Assembly (NCBI RefSeq): GCF_028610675.1
Contig: NZ_JAQQWS010000007.1
Location: 124,001 to 188,000, forward strand
Origin: Alkalihalobacillus pseudalcaliphilus
GTDB taxonomy: Bacteria; Bacillota; Bacilli; Bacillales; Bacillaceae_D
Length of the DNA: 64,000 nucleotides
Reading direction: 5' to 3'
Position 1 is the stretch's first letter, and every line of letters begins with the position of its first letter. The notes under the pieces were generated by a model. That model searched no databases and had not been told where the DNA came from. It was given only the letters and a program-made list of their open reading frames with translations. Made by a program: the position numbers and the translations under genes. Below are positions 24,072 through 32,249 of the stretch, in pieces.

Positions 24072-25646
24072 TTACGTCAACTCGGACGAGGGTTCTTCGC
24101 CTTCTAATCCTGCGTATGGGTCGATTCTTTCTCGACGTGACGCGCGTTCGTTGGCGATTTCTTGCTTTTTGGCGCTGACGTTTTCGACGCCAAGTCGGTT
24201 CATTGCGCCTGCTTGCGATTCTAGTTCAGCATCCATTTCGAGAGTTAGTAAGTTTACGAGTTCTTGGCGATTATCCGGTAAAGGTAAGACAAAACGCATC
24301 TCATTCGCATAGTTCGTTCCAATAGATTTAACGACATTTCGGTCGTACGCGAAGTTAGGTCGAGCTGACCGCGCCTGCATATAACGGATAGTCTTTTCGT
24401 GTAGCTCCGATAATCTCGGCCCCCATACGAGCCAATGTTCCTCGGTTTCTTGGATAATGTCTTGAAATAATACGTGTAAAGCGTCCGCGTTCAGCCCGCC
24501 GAAGTTTAGCTCTTGCGGGACAATTTGCGGTAATGACGTGATTTCATGTAAAGCGCCTTTTACTCGCGAATACTGATCCTTAAACGCTTCTTTCCAACGG
24601 AAACCGCCTTCGATTTTTTCGACTTGGGGAGCTGCTCCGTCAAATGTTCCGCGTAACTCTAAAATAGAGCCGGGCGCTACTTTAATACCGTCGCTCGTAC
24701 CTTCAGCCGCGTTTATTAGCGCGGTCATCGAAAACATTTCGAATTTTAACGAGTCGATTGCGTCCTCATTCATCGCGTTAAGGACGTCGGTTTGCGACTT
24801 CATGTCCTCGATTTCGCTCACGTCGCCGTGCTCGCCCGTTAAGTCTGTAACCGGAAATAGTACTACCGGAATAAAATCTAGCTGTAAACTCTCTTTCTTG
24901 GTAACGGTTTTATAGACAGATAAGTCTTGACGATAGATTTTCTCTTCGAGATAACAAAAGCCGTCGTCCTCCATCGTGTACGATTGCTTTTGGATTAACG
25001 GCTCCTCGTCGACCATTTTCGTTTTAATAAAGTGAACCGCGAGCAAGTCCTCGAAATCATCCTCGGAAAATACCGGCACCACTTTATCGTCCGATTCGAA
25101 TATCCAGCGCATTTTACCATTACGAGGATTAAACGCGATTTTACATGCGACACGTCCCGCGATTAAACGATCTCTCGCCGCCTGTAATAATCGTTCGCGC
25201 ATCTTGTTTTCGCGCCATAAATCGTATAATAAACGCTCATACTTTTCGGCACGCTCGTTTTCGGATTTCTGAGCGGTTGACGGCTCATATTCAGGCTTGG
25301 CGGCTTCGGCTACGTCGTCTATTTGCGTCGGCGGTACGCTTATTCCATGCTGACCGCCCATTTGCCAGCGAGCTTTACGTTTGATAAACGACTTAAAATA
25401 GTTCGTCGTGTAACGCGTGGGATCGTAATCCATTCCGAAAGGTCGCGGTAAATCTTTCGCGGGGACAAGTGCGCCCGTTTCCGGGTCTACGTGTTGCTTT
25501 CCGTCATAGTAATCGTAGTTCCGTAGTTGCTGTTGTATTCGTGCCCACGTCTGCTTACCTAGCGCTTGCTGAAACGGCGAAAATAACAAATCGTCCATCT
25601 CCGGCGGCGACATAATGTTATAGTCGGGCTGTATTCGGATTGCCAT
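24072..25646 (-). CDS. Portal protein (SPP1 Gp6-like)
   Basis: 524 aa. The core segments MKSQTDVLNAMNEDAIDSLKFEMF and the LPQIVPQELNFGGLNADALHVLFQ region are typical of the SPP1 portal family. It forms the dodecameric DNA gate to which the terminase and adaptor dock. Order terS-terL-portal-scaffold is standard. Confidence 0.9.
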   Translation of the reverse strand: MAIRIQPDYNIMSPPEMDDLLFSPFQQALGKQTWARIQQQLRNYDYYDGKQHVDPETGALVPAKDLPRPFGMDYDPTRYTTNYFKSFIKRKARWQMGGQHGISVPPTQIDDVAEAAKPEYEPSTAQKSENERAEKYERLLYDLWRENKMRERLLQAARDRLIAGRVACKIAFNPRNGKMRWIFESDDKVVPVFSEDDFEDLLAVHFIKTKMVDEEPLIQKQSYTMEDDGFCYLEEKIYRQDLSVYKTVTKKESLQLDFIPVVLFPVTDLTGEHGDVSEIEDMKSQTDVLNAMNEDAIDSLKFEMFSMTALINAAEGTSDGIKVAPGSILELRGTFDGAAPQVEKIEGGFRWKEAFKDQYSRVKGALHEITSLPQIVPQELNFGGLNADALHVLFQDIIQETEEHWLVWGPRLSELHEKTIRYMQARSARPNFAYDRNVVKSIGTNYANEMRFVLPLPDNRQELVNLLTLEMDAELESQAGAMNRLGVENVSAKKQEIANERASRRERIDPYAGLEGEEPSSELT

Positions 25647-25660
25647 ACGCTACCTCCTTT

Positions 25661-27373
25661 CTAACGTGTTCTTGTTTTAAGCGTGCGTACAACGGATTTG
25701 CTGGACTTAGCAATTTTATACGCGTCTGCTAAAGCGTCCGGTCCGTCGTCGTGATTATGGTTCGGGTACAATTCGAGCATTTCGAGCAATAGTCGCTGGC
25801 TACGCATAAACCGAATACGCCCCGACTTAATTTCCGGTTCCAGCGCTTCAATACGTAATTGCTTACGGATTTTCTGCTTCACTTGCTTTAAACGCGTATG
25901 AGCGGGGTATCCGTGTTTTTGCAGCTCTTCGCCTAACTTTTCCGCGAACCATTCTTGAAATTGCTGTGACTCGACTGCGATGGCTTCGTATTGATACTTA
26001 AGCGCCCGCTTGACGATTTCTTGCATAAACGCGTCCGGCTTCTGTTTCGCGATATACGTATCAACGACATAACAAACCGGCGAATCCGGGCGCTTTGCCA
26101 ACGTAATAATGGCGGAATAGTCCCCGCGTTCTTTACCCATCGCTAAGTCGACGGCGGCGTAAAAGTCGTAGTGGAAACGCGTAAAATCGATGTCCGATTC
26201 GACGAAGTAAACGAAATCCTCGGCACGAAAAACCTGCGATTCTTCATCGACCGGATTTCCGAGGTATTCCTGATTGAACGCCCTTGCGCCCATATCTTCG
26301 CGTTTTTCCATAAAGTATTTGTACGAGTACATTTCCGGCCATAAGACCTCGGCGCCTCTGTCCATCTCTTTCCGGTGCTTTTCGTAAAAGGCGTCGGAGT
26401 TTTCTTTAGCCTTCGGGTCATCTGCGTTATATAGCGCTTGCCATTCGTCCCATAAATCCTCGCGTTCAGACCACGACAAAATAGCGGGGAATTTGCGCGA
26501 TACAAAGTCTTTCCGCTTGTTGAGTACGTGATTCAGTAAACTATCGTAATGGACAATCGTTCCCATGTAGATACAACGCCCGCCAAAGCCGAGCGCTTCG
26601 AGCATTTCTGACCGGAACCAATGTAAATTCTTCGCGCGTAATTCCGGCGTGTTCGTGTTCTCGCCCGATTCGAGGTCATCGAGTATAAATAAGCCGGGTC
26701 GCTCCGACAAATGACGTAGTCCGCGCATTTGCGTGCCGATACCCTTCGCCTCAACCTTCGTGCCTGTCGCGGTAATAAATTCGTACTTGTTATCGACTTC
26801 GTTCATCGACGGTTTTTCGTGCAACAACGCGCCAAAATCTTCGCGCAGCTTGTCGTTAAATTTAAGCTGATTGACCGTCCATTTAATAAAGTCGCCCGCT
26901 ACGTCGGTCGTTTCCGATACTTCTACGATGTACTTCTGCATCCGGTAGACGATTTGATGGCACAGATACGCGTTAGATAAATACGCCGTCTTTGCGTGCC
27001 GTCTACCTACCGACCACCCTACGTTAGAGTCGATGTCGCCCGCCGCTATTTGGTCGAGCAAGCCACATAGCTCGCGGTGGAAATTAGCCGCGCCCGCTAA
27101 CGTCTGCCCCGCCGGGATTAAGTTCGATAGATTATCTGGGTTGCGGTCGTCGCTAAAGTATTCGTACGTAAAAAAGAGCACATCGCGTTCGGCACGGTGC
27201 ACTCGGTTCAAGCGTATTAATTCCTTTTTGTCCGCGATTAATAAATCGACGTGCGAGTCGCGAGCTGCGCCTTGTTTCCGCAGTTGTTCGAGTTTGACCA
27301 CACGTTGGGCGAGCAATTCGATACGGGCTTCGCGTGCTGGGCGGTCGAGCCATTCTCCGTTGACTAGCGCCAA
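25661..27373 (-). CDS. Terminase large subunit
   Basis: 570 aa. ATPase part with a degenerate Walker A (VGRRHAKTAYLS, about residue 125), Walker B LFILDDLESG (about 237) and coupling motif GTIVHYDS. The RNase H-fold nuclease follows, with VDLAMGKERGDYSAI (about 397), AIAVESQQFQEWF and NHDDGPDALADAY (about 545). It pumps and cuts the concatemer during packaging. It probably starts at TTG 27373, with AAGGA upstream, directly after terS. Confidence 0.93.
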   Translation of the reverse strand: MALVNGEWLDRPAREARIELLAQRVVKLEQLRKQGAARDSHVDLLIADKKELIRLNRVHRAERDVLFFTYEYFSDDRNPDNLSNLIPAGQTLAGAANFHRELCGLLDQIAAGDIDSNVGWSVGRRHAKTAYLSNAYLCHQIVYRMQKYIVEVSETTDVAGDFIKWTVNQLKFNDKLREDFGALLHEKPSMNEVDNKYEFITATGTKVEAKGIGTQMRGLRHLSERPGLFILDDLESGENTNTPELRAKNLHWFRSEMLEALGFGGRCIYMGTIVHYDSLLNHVLNKRKDFVSRKFPAILSWSEREDLWDEWQALYNADDPKAKENSDAFYEKHRKEMDRGAEVLWPEMYSYKYFMEKREDMGARAFNQEYLGNPVDEESQVFRAEDFVYFVESDIDFTRFHYDFYAAVDLAMGKERGDYSAIITLAKRPDSPVCYVVDTYIAKQKPDAFMQEIVKRALKYQYEAIAVESQQFQEWFAEKLGEELQKHGYPAHTRLKQVKQKIRKQLRIEALEPEIKSGRIRFMRSQRLLLEMLELYPNHNHDDGPDALADAYKIAKSSKSVVRTLKTRTR

Positions 27374-27826
27374 TTAAGCGTCGTCCTTGCGCGTTAATTC
27401 TTCGAGTTCTTTGTCGAGCGCCGCCACGTCCGCCTCGATTTCTTCCGCAGTACGCGCCCCGCCCGTATTGATTTCGATTGCGTGCTCGGACTTGATAAAG
27501 CCCATCATTTTCGCGAATAAATCCAGTCCTTTTTGCGATGGTACTCCGTTGGTGCCTTCCATCGACTTAATTAGCTGTCTCGCGAATATGCCTACAGCGT
27601 CACCTAAGTAATCCTTCGCAACTTCCTTTTTGTACTCGATAAATACTTGATTTTCTTTGCGCCATTTGTAAACGGTCGTACGGTCGTGTCCGACGGCTGC
27701 CGCGATTTCTTCCTGCGTTAACCGTTCCTCCTTCGGCTTTAGTTCGTTATCTAACAGCAAATAGACCGCTTTTTGTTGGGCGGCCGTTAATTGTTCCGCG
27801 AGTTTATCGCGTCTAGTTTTCGCCAT
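27374..27826 (-). CDS. Terminase small subunit (phBC6A51-type HTH)
   Basis: 150 aa. N-terminal helix-turn-helix LTQEEIAAAVGHDRTTVYKWR (about 38-60) for recognising the packaging site, then a helical oligomerisation region. AAGGAGCC lies upstream of the ATG. It is the first gene of the late transcript, and the unusual structured region just upstream (27855-28093) is the natural candidate for its binding site. Confidence 0.87.
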   Translation of the reverse strand: MAKTRRDKLAEQLTAAQQKAVYLLLDNELKPKEERLTQEEIAAAVGHDRTTVYKWRKENQVFIEYKKEVAKDYLGDAVGIFARQLIKSMEGTNGVPSQKGLDLFAKMMGFIKSEHAIEINTGGARTAEEIEADVAALDKELEELTRKDDA

Positions 27827-27854
27827 GTGTCTGGCTCCTTTCGTTTTAGCGTGT

Positions 27855-28093
27855 AATTAGCGTTTTTAAGTCCGCCGAGGGTTATCGGTCTAGGGAACGC
27901 GAAAAACGCCTAAATCACCGTAGTTAGGACGGCAAAATCTAGGCGTGCTATGTTCGGCGAGGGCGAGAGTCCCCGAGATTTAAAAATTTGGCGGAAATGA
28001 TTACGGGTCAGTCCGCCATAAAATGTCGAATGATGCCCCCGGGGTAACTTAATTGTCAGAATTGTTTCAATTTTTCACACAATTACGACAATT
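27855..28093. other. Structured non-coding region upstream of terS (candidate cos/pac or leader)
   Basis: No gene. Nested inverted repeats: GCGTTTTT (27860-27867)/AAAAACGC (27902-27909), CCGA/TCGG (27875-27888), ACGCCTA (27906-27912)/TAGGCGT (27940-27946), GGCGGA (27990-27995)/TCCGCC (28012-28017) and AATTGTC (28051-28057)/GACAATT (28087-28093). Such density next to the small terminase gene suggests the packaging site and/or the leader and operator of the late transcript. Confidence 0.5.
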
Positions 28094-28408
28094 AGAGTGC
28101 ATATCATATTCATTAATATACATCATTTGCTTCCGATAATCTTTATTATGTCAACTTACATTCAATCGAATCCCTTGCGTGCCAACGGTTTCGCCCGTCA
28201 AATCGGTGCAAGTTTCGTTATGCAAATATACACGCGTATAAGTCCGCATTATACCGTTACACTACGTATAACTATGCACGCGACCGATGTATAGAATCGT
28301 GCATAAACGGAATGGCATATTCGGCTTGCGACCGGCTGACCCCGTGAGTTTTCGAAGGGCTTCCGCGGTGAATCGCTAGCCTAGTAAATAACGCCATATC
28401 ACCGCGCA

Positions 28409-28589
28409 TATAGCGACTTTACATCGCCCTTATACCGAAACCCTTACGTAGCCTATAACGCCTTAAAATGCCCGCAAATACAACGCCTATAGCGAAGCCC
28501 TTCCGTTGACCTTCGTGTATAACCGCAACCTACACGCTTCTTTATTATATACGCGCCAATATAGCGACACAACAAAGGGCTATAGCGAC
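28409..28589 (+). repeat. Four dispersed TATAGCGA(C) direct repeats
   Basis: Copies start at 28409, 28488, 28560 and 28581, the second reading TATAGCGAA. Spacings are 79, 72 and 21 bases. Three are associated with a nearby CGCCCTT, GCCCTTCC or AAGGGC. No coding frame runs through them. They could be binding sites for a terminase, replication or regulatory protein. The rest of 28094-28592 shows no gene. Confidence 0.5.
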
Positions 28590-28592
28590 GTC

Positions 28593-28784
28593 CTATTTCG
28601 TCCATCCCGGCTCATACGTATATACGACGTCTCCGCCGATTTGTGCGTTCCCTCGAAAACTCTGCGCATCCTCCTGCGCCAATAATACGACGCGGAACGC
28701 AAGAAAGTCCGCTTTAGCAACGCGGTACTCATCGATAGTGCCTTCGCGTAATTCCGCTAGTGCCTGCGCATATTGCTCGTCCAT
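28593..28784 (-). CDS. Small phage protein of unknown function
   Basis: 63 aa from ATG at 28784; GGAGGTGGCGG precedes it, making an earlier ATG at 28799 unlikely. The C-terminus RGNAQIGGDVVYTYEPGWTK is distinctive and recalls small proteins found in other Bacillus prophages, but no function is known. It is the last gene of the early/middle minus-strand block. Confidence 0.7.
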   Translation of the reverse strand: MDEQYAQALAELREGTIDEYRVAKADFLAFRVVLLAQEDAQSFRGNAQIGGDVVYTYEPGWTK

Positions 28785-28859
28785 AACCGCCACCTCCAAC
28801 GGCTATTATAGCACGATGGCGCGGCGCGTGGCTGGCTCGGCTTGCCTTCTTCGAATAAT

Positions 28860-28982
28860 CTAAAGATCTTCTTCTCTTTTAGTTAAAACCTTTCGCGGAC
28901 AGATATATTTACAAGTATGAACGTTAGTGAATGCTTGTTGAGGAACGTAGTGACGAATGATCTCTTTCTTTTGCCCCGCCAT
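28860..28982 (-). CDS. Questionable 40-codon basic ORF
   Basis: An ATG at 28982 opens a Lys/Arg-rich frame (MAGQKKEIIRHYVPQQ) to a TAG at 28860. The frame is also open upstream through repeated LKKIE codons. There is no convincing ribosome site, and it overlaps a repeat-rich segment. It may be a small gene, the lost C-terminus of the neighbouring winged-helix gene, or noise. Confidence 0.25.
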   Translation of the reverse strand: MAGQKKEIIRHYVPQQAFTNVHTCKYICPRKVLTKREEDL

Positions 28983-28985
28983 CTT

Positions 28986-29097
28986 TTCAATCTTCTTAAG
29001 ATCAATATACTTAAGTTCAATCTTCTTAATAGGGTTCAGATCGTCCTTTGCAAAGGGCTAGATCGTCCTTTGCGAAGGGCTAGATCGTACTTCGATC
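28986..29097. repeat. Iteron-like repeats at the end of the winged-helix gene (candidate origin)
   Basis: Two tandem 22-bp units GATCGTCCTTTGC(A/G)AAGGGCTA at 29039-29060 and 29061-29082 are followed by a partial third, GATCGTAC, at 29083. Each contains a CTTTGCAAAG-like palindrome. TTCAATCTTCTTAA occurs twice just to the left (28986-28999 and 29016-29029). The repeats straddle the stop codon of a winged-helix gene, an arrangement like plasmid/phage initiator-plus-iteron origins. Confidence 0.5.
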
Positions 29098-29445
29098 CGC
29101 TAAAGCGCCCTTCCACTCGTCACTCAGCCGGTACTCTTTCAACGGCTTCCCTCCGTACTTATTCGCCACCTCACGCGCCTTAATCAACCCTTCCGCCTCC
29201 AGCACGTCAAGCGACCGGTTCAGCTTCGTCTTACCTATCGCGAGTTCCCCTTGCATTCTCGCCTTAGTCGTGTACGCGTAGCCTTGCTTTCCGTTAGGCG
29301 TACCCTTGCCGGCATCCTCGCTAACTTGTACGTGCATCGCGAGGTACAAATACACGGCGATTTCCGCATACCCGACGGCAGGATTCGCGAACAAGACCGG
29401 CTTAAGGTCGTTGCTTACCGCGGTAAAATTGCTTAGCTTCGTCAT
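29080..29445 (-). CDS. Winged-helix DNA-binding protein (initiator-like)
   Basis: 121 aa. A single winged helix is readable: AEIAVYLYLAMHVQV, then GELAIGKTKLNRSLDVLEAEGLIKAREV with a wing KYGGKPLKEYRL. This is the HTH_36/DnaD-N-like fold used by many Firmicute phage and plasmid replication initiators. Its 3' end is embedded in tandem 22-bp repeats, which could be its binding sites. There is no DnaD C-terminal domain, so it may instead be a regulator. Confidence 0.65.
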   Translation of the reverse strand: MTKLSNFTAVSNDLKPVLFANPAVGYAEIAVYLYLAMHVQVSEDAGKGTPNGKQGYAYTTKARMQGELAIGKTKLNRSLDVLEAEGLIKAREVANKYGGKPLKEYRLSDEWKGALADRSTI

Positions 29446-29479
29446 ATTTACTAATACCTCCGTTAACTATTGACGCCGT

Positions 29480-29680
29480 TTATTCCGCGCCTATTTTCGC
29501 TTTGTAGTCCGCCTTGCGTGCGTCGTATTCGTCGAGCAGCGCTTTTACGCGGTCAGTTTTCGCGAATACCCACATGCGGTTGCCCGTCCGTTTATGGAGC
29601 GTTGTATACTCGTAGCGGACACCGTTTGAGCGCAGGAAATACATAAGCGTAGTTGAATAGCAAAATAGTTTATCGTTCAC
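29480..29680 (-). CDS. Small phage protein, DUF5659-like
   Basis: 66 aa from GTG at 29680; GGAGG lies 8 bases upstream, so the GTG inside that site (29689) is not used. The pattern FCYSTTLMYFLRSNGVRYEYTTLHKRTGN...VFAKTDRVKALL fits the DUF5659 family of small phage proteins, function unknown. Confidence 0.65.
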   Translation of the reverse strand: MNDKLFCYSTTLMYFLRSNGVRYEYTTLHKRTGNRMWVFAKTDRVKALLDEYDARKADYKAKIGAE

Positions 29681-29710
29681 TAGCGACACCTCCGTTAAAC
29701 TTTTAAACGC

Positions 29711-29736
29711 AAAAAAAAACGCCCGTTAAGGCGCTT
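29711..29736 (-). terminator. Terminator in the early minus-strand operon
   Basis: AAGCGCC pairs with GGGCGTT (one G-U) on the minus strand, followed by a run of nine Ts. It directly follows the gene ending at 29735. Confidence 0.75.
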
Positions 29737-29926
29737 AGTATGTTTTCGGAACTTCTACAAAGTGCGTAACAGGCGGAAGCTCAATCGCCTCAATGAACGG
29801 CACGTACTCGTCATCCGACGTTACCTTTACGCCACTAACCGTAATCTCAACGGCCGTGTGCGGGTTCTTATTTTCGCGTAACCATTCCGAAATAGCTTTC
29901 GCATGTGCGATAATTTCTTCGTTCAT
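29735..29926 (-). CDS. Small acidic phage protein
   Basis: 63 aa from ATG at 29926, which overlaps the stop of the upstream gene as ATGA. No membrane segment or metal motif. Contains AISEWLRENKNPHTAVEITV, a helix followed by a beta strand. Unknown function. An in-frame ATG at 29944 is possible but would overlap more. Confidence 0.65.
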   Translation of the reverse strand: MNEEIIAHAKAISEWLRENKNPHTAVEITVSGVKVTSDDEYVPFIEAIELPPVTHFVEVPKTY

Positions 29927-30144
29927 TTTGCCGCCGCCTTCCATAATTTCGTTCTATCAATCGCTTCTATCCGCGAATATCCATTACCGAAGTCTATCTC
30001 GCGCCAATTATCTCGCATATCTACGGCGCCCGACGCTTCTAATCGTTGCTCGTAACAGCCGGAACAAAACGGATTCGCCACGAAAGCACGACCGGCTCGT
30101 TCCGTTTCTTTTCCGCAGAAAGAGCACGTCTCTCTAACGCCCAT
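29923..30144 (-). CDS. Small zinc-finger protein
   Basis: 73 aa. Two CxxC knuckles (CSFCGKE at residues 7-10 and CSGC at about 27-30) form one zinc site. The remaining tail DFGNGYSRIEAIDRTKLW has no known domain. It is coupled on both sides by TGATG/ATGA overlaps. It may bind nucleic acid; that is inference. Confidence 0.72.
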   Translation of the reverse strand: MGVRETCSFCGKETERAGRAFVANPFCSGCYEQRLEASGAVDMRDNWREIDFGNGYSRIEAIDRTKLWKAAAK

Positions 30145-30662
30145 CAGTCCGTCACCACTAATACGCGAGCGGACCCGCTTTCCTCGTCCGTAACCTTACC
30201 GAACGGTGGCTCTACCCGGCTAATCTCAAACGGCTGATGCGGCTGAATTGCGATTTCCTTTACGCCTTCCCTGCGCGCCAATTCCGCAACTAGGTCCGCA
30301 GTTGGTACTTGATATAGGTGGAAGTCGGATGTGTGCGGCGTTTCTTTAAACTCAGGAACCCTGCCGTCAACTTGAGCGACCAACATCTCAAACGCGTTAT
30401 ACATTCCGCGCATATAGTCGTCATGATTCCAATTTCCGTCATAACCTTGTATTCGGTGATACTCGCGCAACGTTTCGACAATGCCTTCGCTCTTTGTCGA
30501 CTCCAGTTCCCGTAGCTCTTGCGTCGCCTTGCGTGCTTCACGTTGGACCGCTTTCAGTCCGCTGATTGCTTCCGAACAGTCTACGGACACCTTTGCTGTA
30601 ATTTCGCCGATACTTCTCGACTTTGTCACTTCGTCACTTACTCCGCGGTTTGATTCCGCCAT
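30144..30662 (-). CDS. Phage protein of unknown function
   Basis: 172 aa from ATG at 30662 (GGGAG 9 bases upstream). A helical N-terminal half (LKAVQREARKATQELRELE) is followed by a part with TSDFHLYQVPTADLVAELARREGV. The latter type of segment (AELARREGVxxIxI) recurs in Firmicute phage proteins without known role. It ends in a TGATG overlap with the zinc-finger gene. The 250 bases upstream (30663-30912) have no gene. Confidence 0.65.
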   Translation of the reverse strand: MAESNRGVSDEVTKSRSIGEITAKVSVDCSEAISGLKAVQREARKATQELRELESTKSEGIVETLREYHRIQGYDGNWNHDDYMRGMYNAFEMLVAQVDGRVPEFKETPHTSDFHLYQVPTADLVAELARREGVKEIAIQPHQPFEISRVEPPFGKVTDEESGSARVLVVTD

Positions 30663-30912
30663 GTACATCGACTCCCTTTTCGGTTTATATTACCGCGGCG
30701 CTCCGTAAGCATTCCGCGGACGTTCCCGTTTCAATGTTTCGCCATTTTCACGCCAGCCTTATTCGCGCGTCACCGTTTATCCGCCGAAGCGGGGCTGTAA
30801 AATTGCGCGAGCTTAGCCGTCTATGCGACCGCTTTTACGCGTTAAATGTGCGTCACGGTGTCCCGCGACAAGATTTCAACCTCTATACCAGCTAATCGCG
30901 GAAATTGCAGGG

Positions 30913-31395
30913 TTATTTTAGCTTGCGACCGTACTTTTCGCGTAAATATTCGACGATTTCTTGCGGGTCTATAACGTACTTCTCTACCGGTTGTACTTTC
31001 GTGAAGGACACGTACTGTTCACGCCTTTCCTTATTCCGTGCTTTTGCGTGTTGATTAACGGACCAATTTTCGTAGTCGTTACGCTTTCTACGTGTGGGCG
31101 GCGCGTGTCTGCGACCGTCTGTGGCTACGTCATAAACCGCCTTTAAGGACGTTTCCTTTTTGGCGCGTCTTTCCGCCTGCCTAGCGGTCATGACGGGGTA
31201 TTCGATTAGTGTCATCTTGTCCGCGTGGTTATAGCGTAAGTCCTCACGTAATACGTAGCTGTTAATGCGGTCAATTTCTCCGGAAGTTAACTCGCGACAA
31301 TTTAATCGCGCGGTTAAGTAGAACGTCTCTACTGCGTCCATTCTCGAGTTTACGTCCGTAATATCTTCCGCGATTAGTTCGTCGAGTGATTTCAT
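30913..31395 (-). CDS. Basic phage protein of unknown function
   Basis: 160 aa from ATG at 31395, in an ATGA overlap with the upstream gene. Acidic start (MKSLDELIAEDITDVNSR), then a strongly basic middle (ARQAERRAKKETSLKAV, HAPPTRRKRNDYENWS). It could bind nucleic acid. No recognised domain. Confidence 0.65.
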   Translation of the reverse strand: MKSLDELIAEDITDVNSRMDAVETFYLTARLNCRELTSGEIDRINSYVLREDLRYNHADKMTLIEYPVMTARQAERRAKKETSLKAVYDVATDGRRHAPPTRRKRNDYENWSVNQHAKARNKERREQYVSFTKVQPVEKYVIDPQEIVEYLREKYGRKLK

Positions 31396-31856
31396 TCGGC
31401 GCCCTCCGCCCATTTCTTATAATCTTGCACCATTTCACGAGTATTCTCGACTACTTCGAATAACTCGTCAGAAAGTCGCTTCTTAGCCCATTTCGGAATG
31501 ATGATATAACTAGTCCCCATCCCTAAGCCTATCTCCAACTTTAATTTGTCTTTGTCCTCTGTTAGTAATTTAGCGATTCTTTCCGCCTCTGAGAAATCAA
31601 TTTTATTAAATAAACTAGTACAATTTCCTTTTTCTATAACATAAATGTTGAAACTGTCAGGGAATTTGGTTTTTTTCTGGTCTCCTACTTGACCGTAGTA
31701 ACAATATTGAACCTCAATAAACGCATCTCTTTTAAAGTAGTTCTTTATGAAAGTAAAGGCGCATTGTAGTTTGTATATACATAACAACAAGACATATCCT
31801 GCCTTATTTTCAGCGACTTTTTCTAGGAATTTATACAATTTACCGTTCTCGTTCAT
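31392..31856 (-). CDS. Phage protein with a hydrophobic N-terminal segment
   Basis: 154 aa. A possible membrane segment near the N-terminus (AGYVLLLCIYKLQCAFTFI) is followed by a mixed alpha/beta region. By eye it is more AT-rich than adjacent genes. Coupled by ATGA overlaps to both neighbours. Not recognised. Confidence 0.6.
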   Translation of the reverse strand: MNENGKLYKFLEKVAENKAGYVLLLCIYKLQCAFTFIKNYFKRDAFIEVQYCYYGQVGDQKKTKFPDSFNIYVIEKGNCTSLFNKIDFSEAERIAKLLTEDKDKLKLEIGLGMGTSYIIIPKWAKKRLSDELFEVVENTREMVQDYKKWAEGAE

Positions 31857-32245
31857 ACCGCATCCCCTCCACTAATTGAATATCCTTCGCCATGTCCCGC
31901 CCAATAGTAGTAGATTTCCGATATCTTTTCCTCCGCCCGCTCAAGGTACTCGTACATAGATTGCCGACTAACCCCCATCGCTCTCCCTGCGTCCTCTTGC
32001 GTCATATCGCGTAAATAGACGTTCTCGACCGCCTCCCACTGTCTCGCCGTCAGCCCCGCCCGTGTGACCGCCGTAGTTAAGTCGGCGAGCACGTCCACCG
32101 CCGCAAAGTCGCCCTGCTCGGCACGTATTCGTAAGGCGTGTATGTCGCGTAAGAGTAGGCGGACTTGCTTGCCGGTCGTTAAGCCGGCGTAGCGCGTTTC
32201 GTACCGTTTGTGTGCCGCTGACTTGTCGAATTTGCTGACGCCCAT
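31853..32245 (-). CDS. Sigma-70 region 4-like HTH regulator
   Basis: 130 aa. The C-terminal half reads LTARQWEAVENVYLRDMTQEDAGRAMGVSRQSMYEYLERAEEKI (in parts), a sigma region-4-type helix-turn-helix. No region 2 is present. Such short proteins (ArpU/late-activator-like) control late gene expression in Firmicute phages. It lies in the operon that reads towards the late genes, which fits but does not prove that role. Confidence 0.75.
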   Translation of the reverse strand: MGVSKFDKSAAHKRYETRYAGLTTGKQVRLLLRDIHALRIRAEQGDFAAVDVLADLTTAVTRAGLTARQWEAVENVYLRDMTQEDAGRAMGVSRQSMYEYLERAEEKISEIYYYWAGHGEGYSISGGDAV

Positions 32246-32249
32246 TCGT

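Noticed and set aside
30663..30912. A gene in the 250-base gap upstream of 30662
   Set aside because: All minus-strand frames are short; a GAGG followed by a nine-codon frame is not enough. Plus-strand frames there are antisense shadows without ribosome sites.
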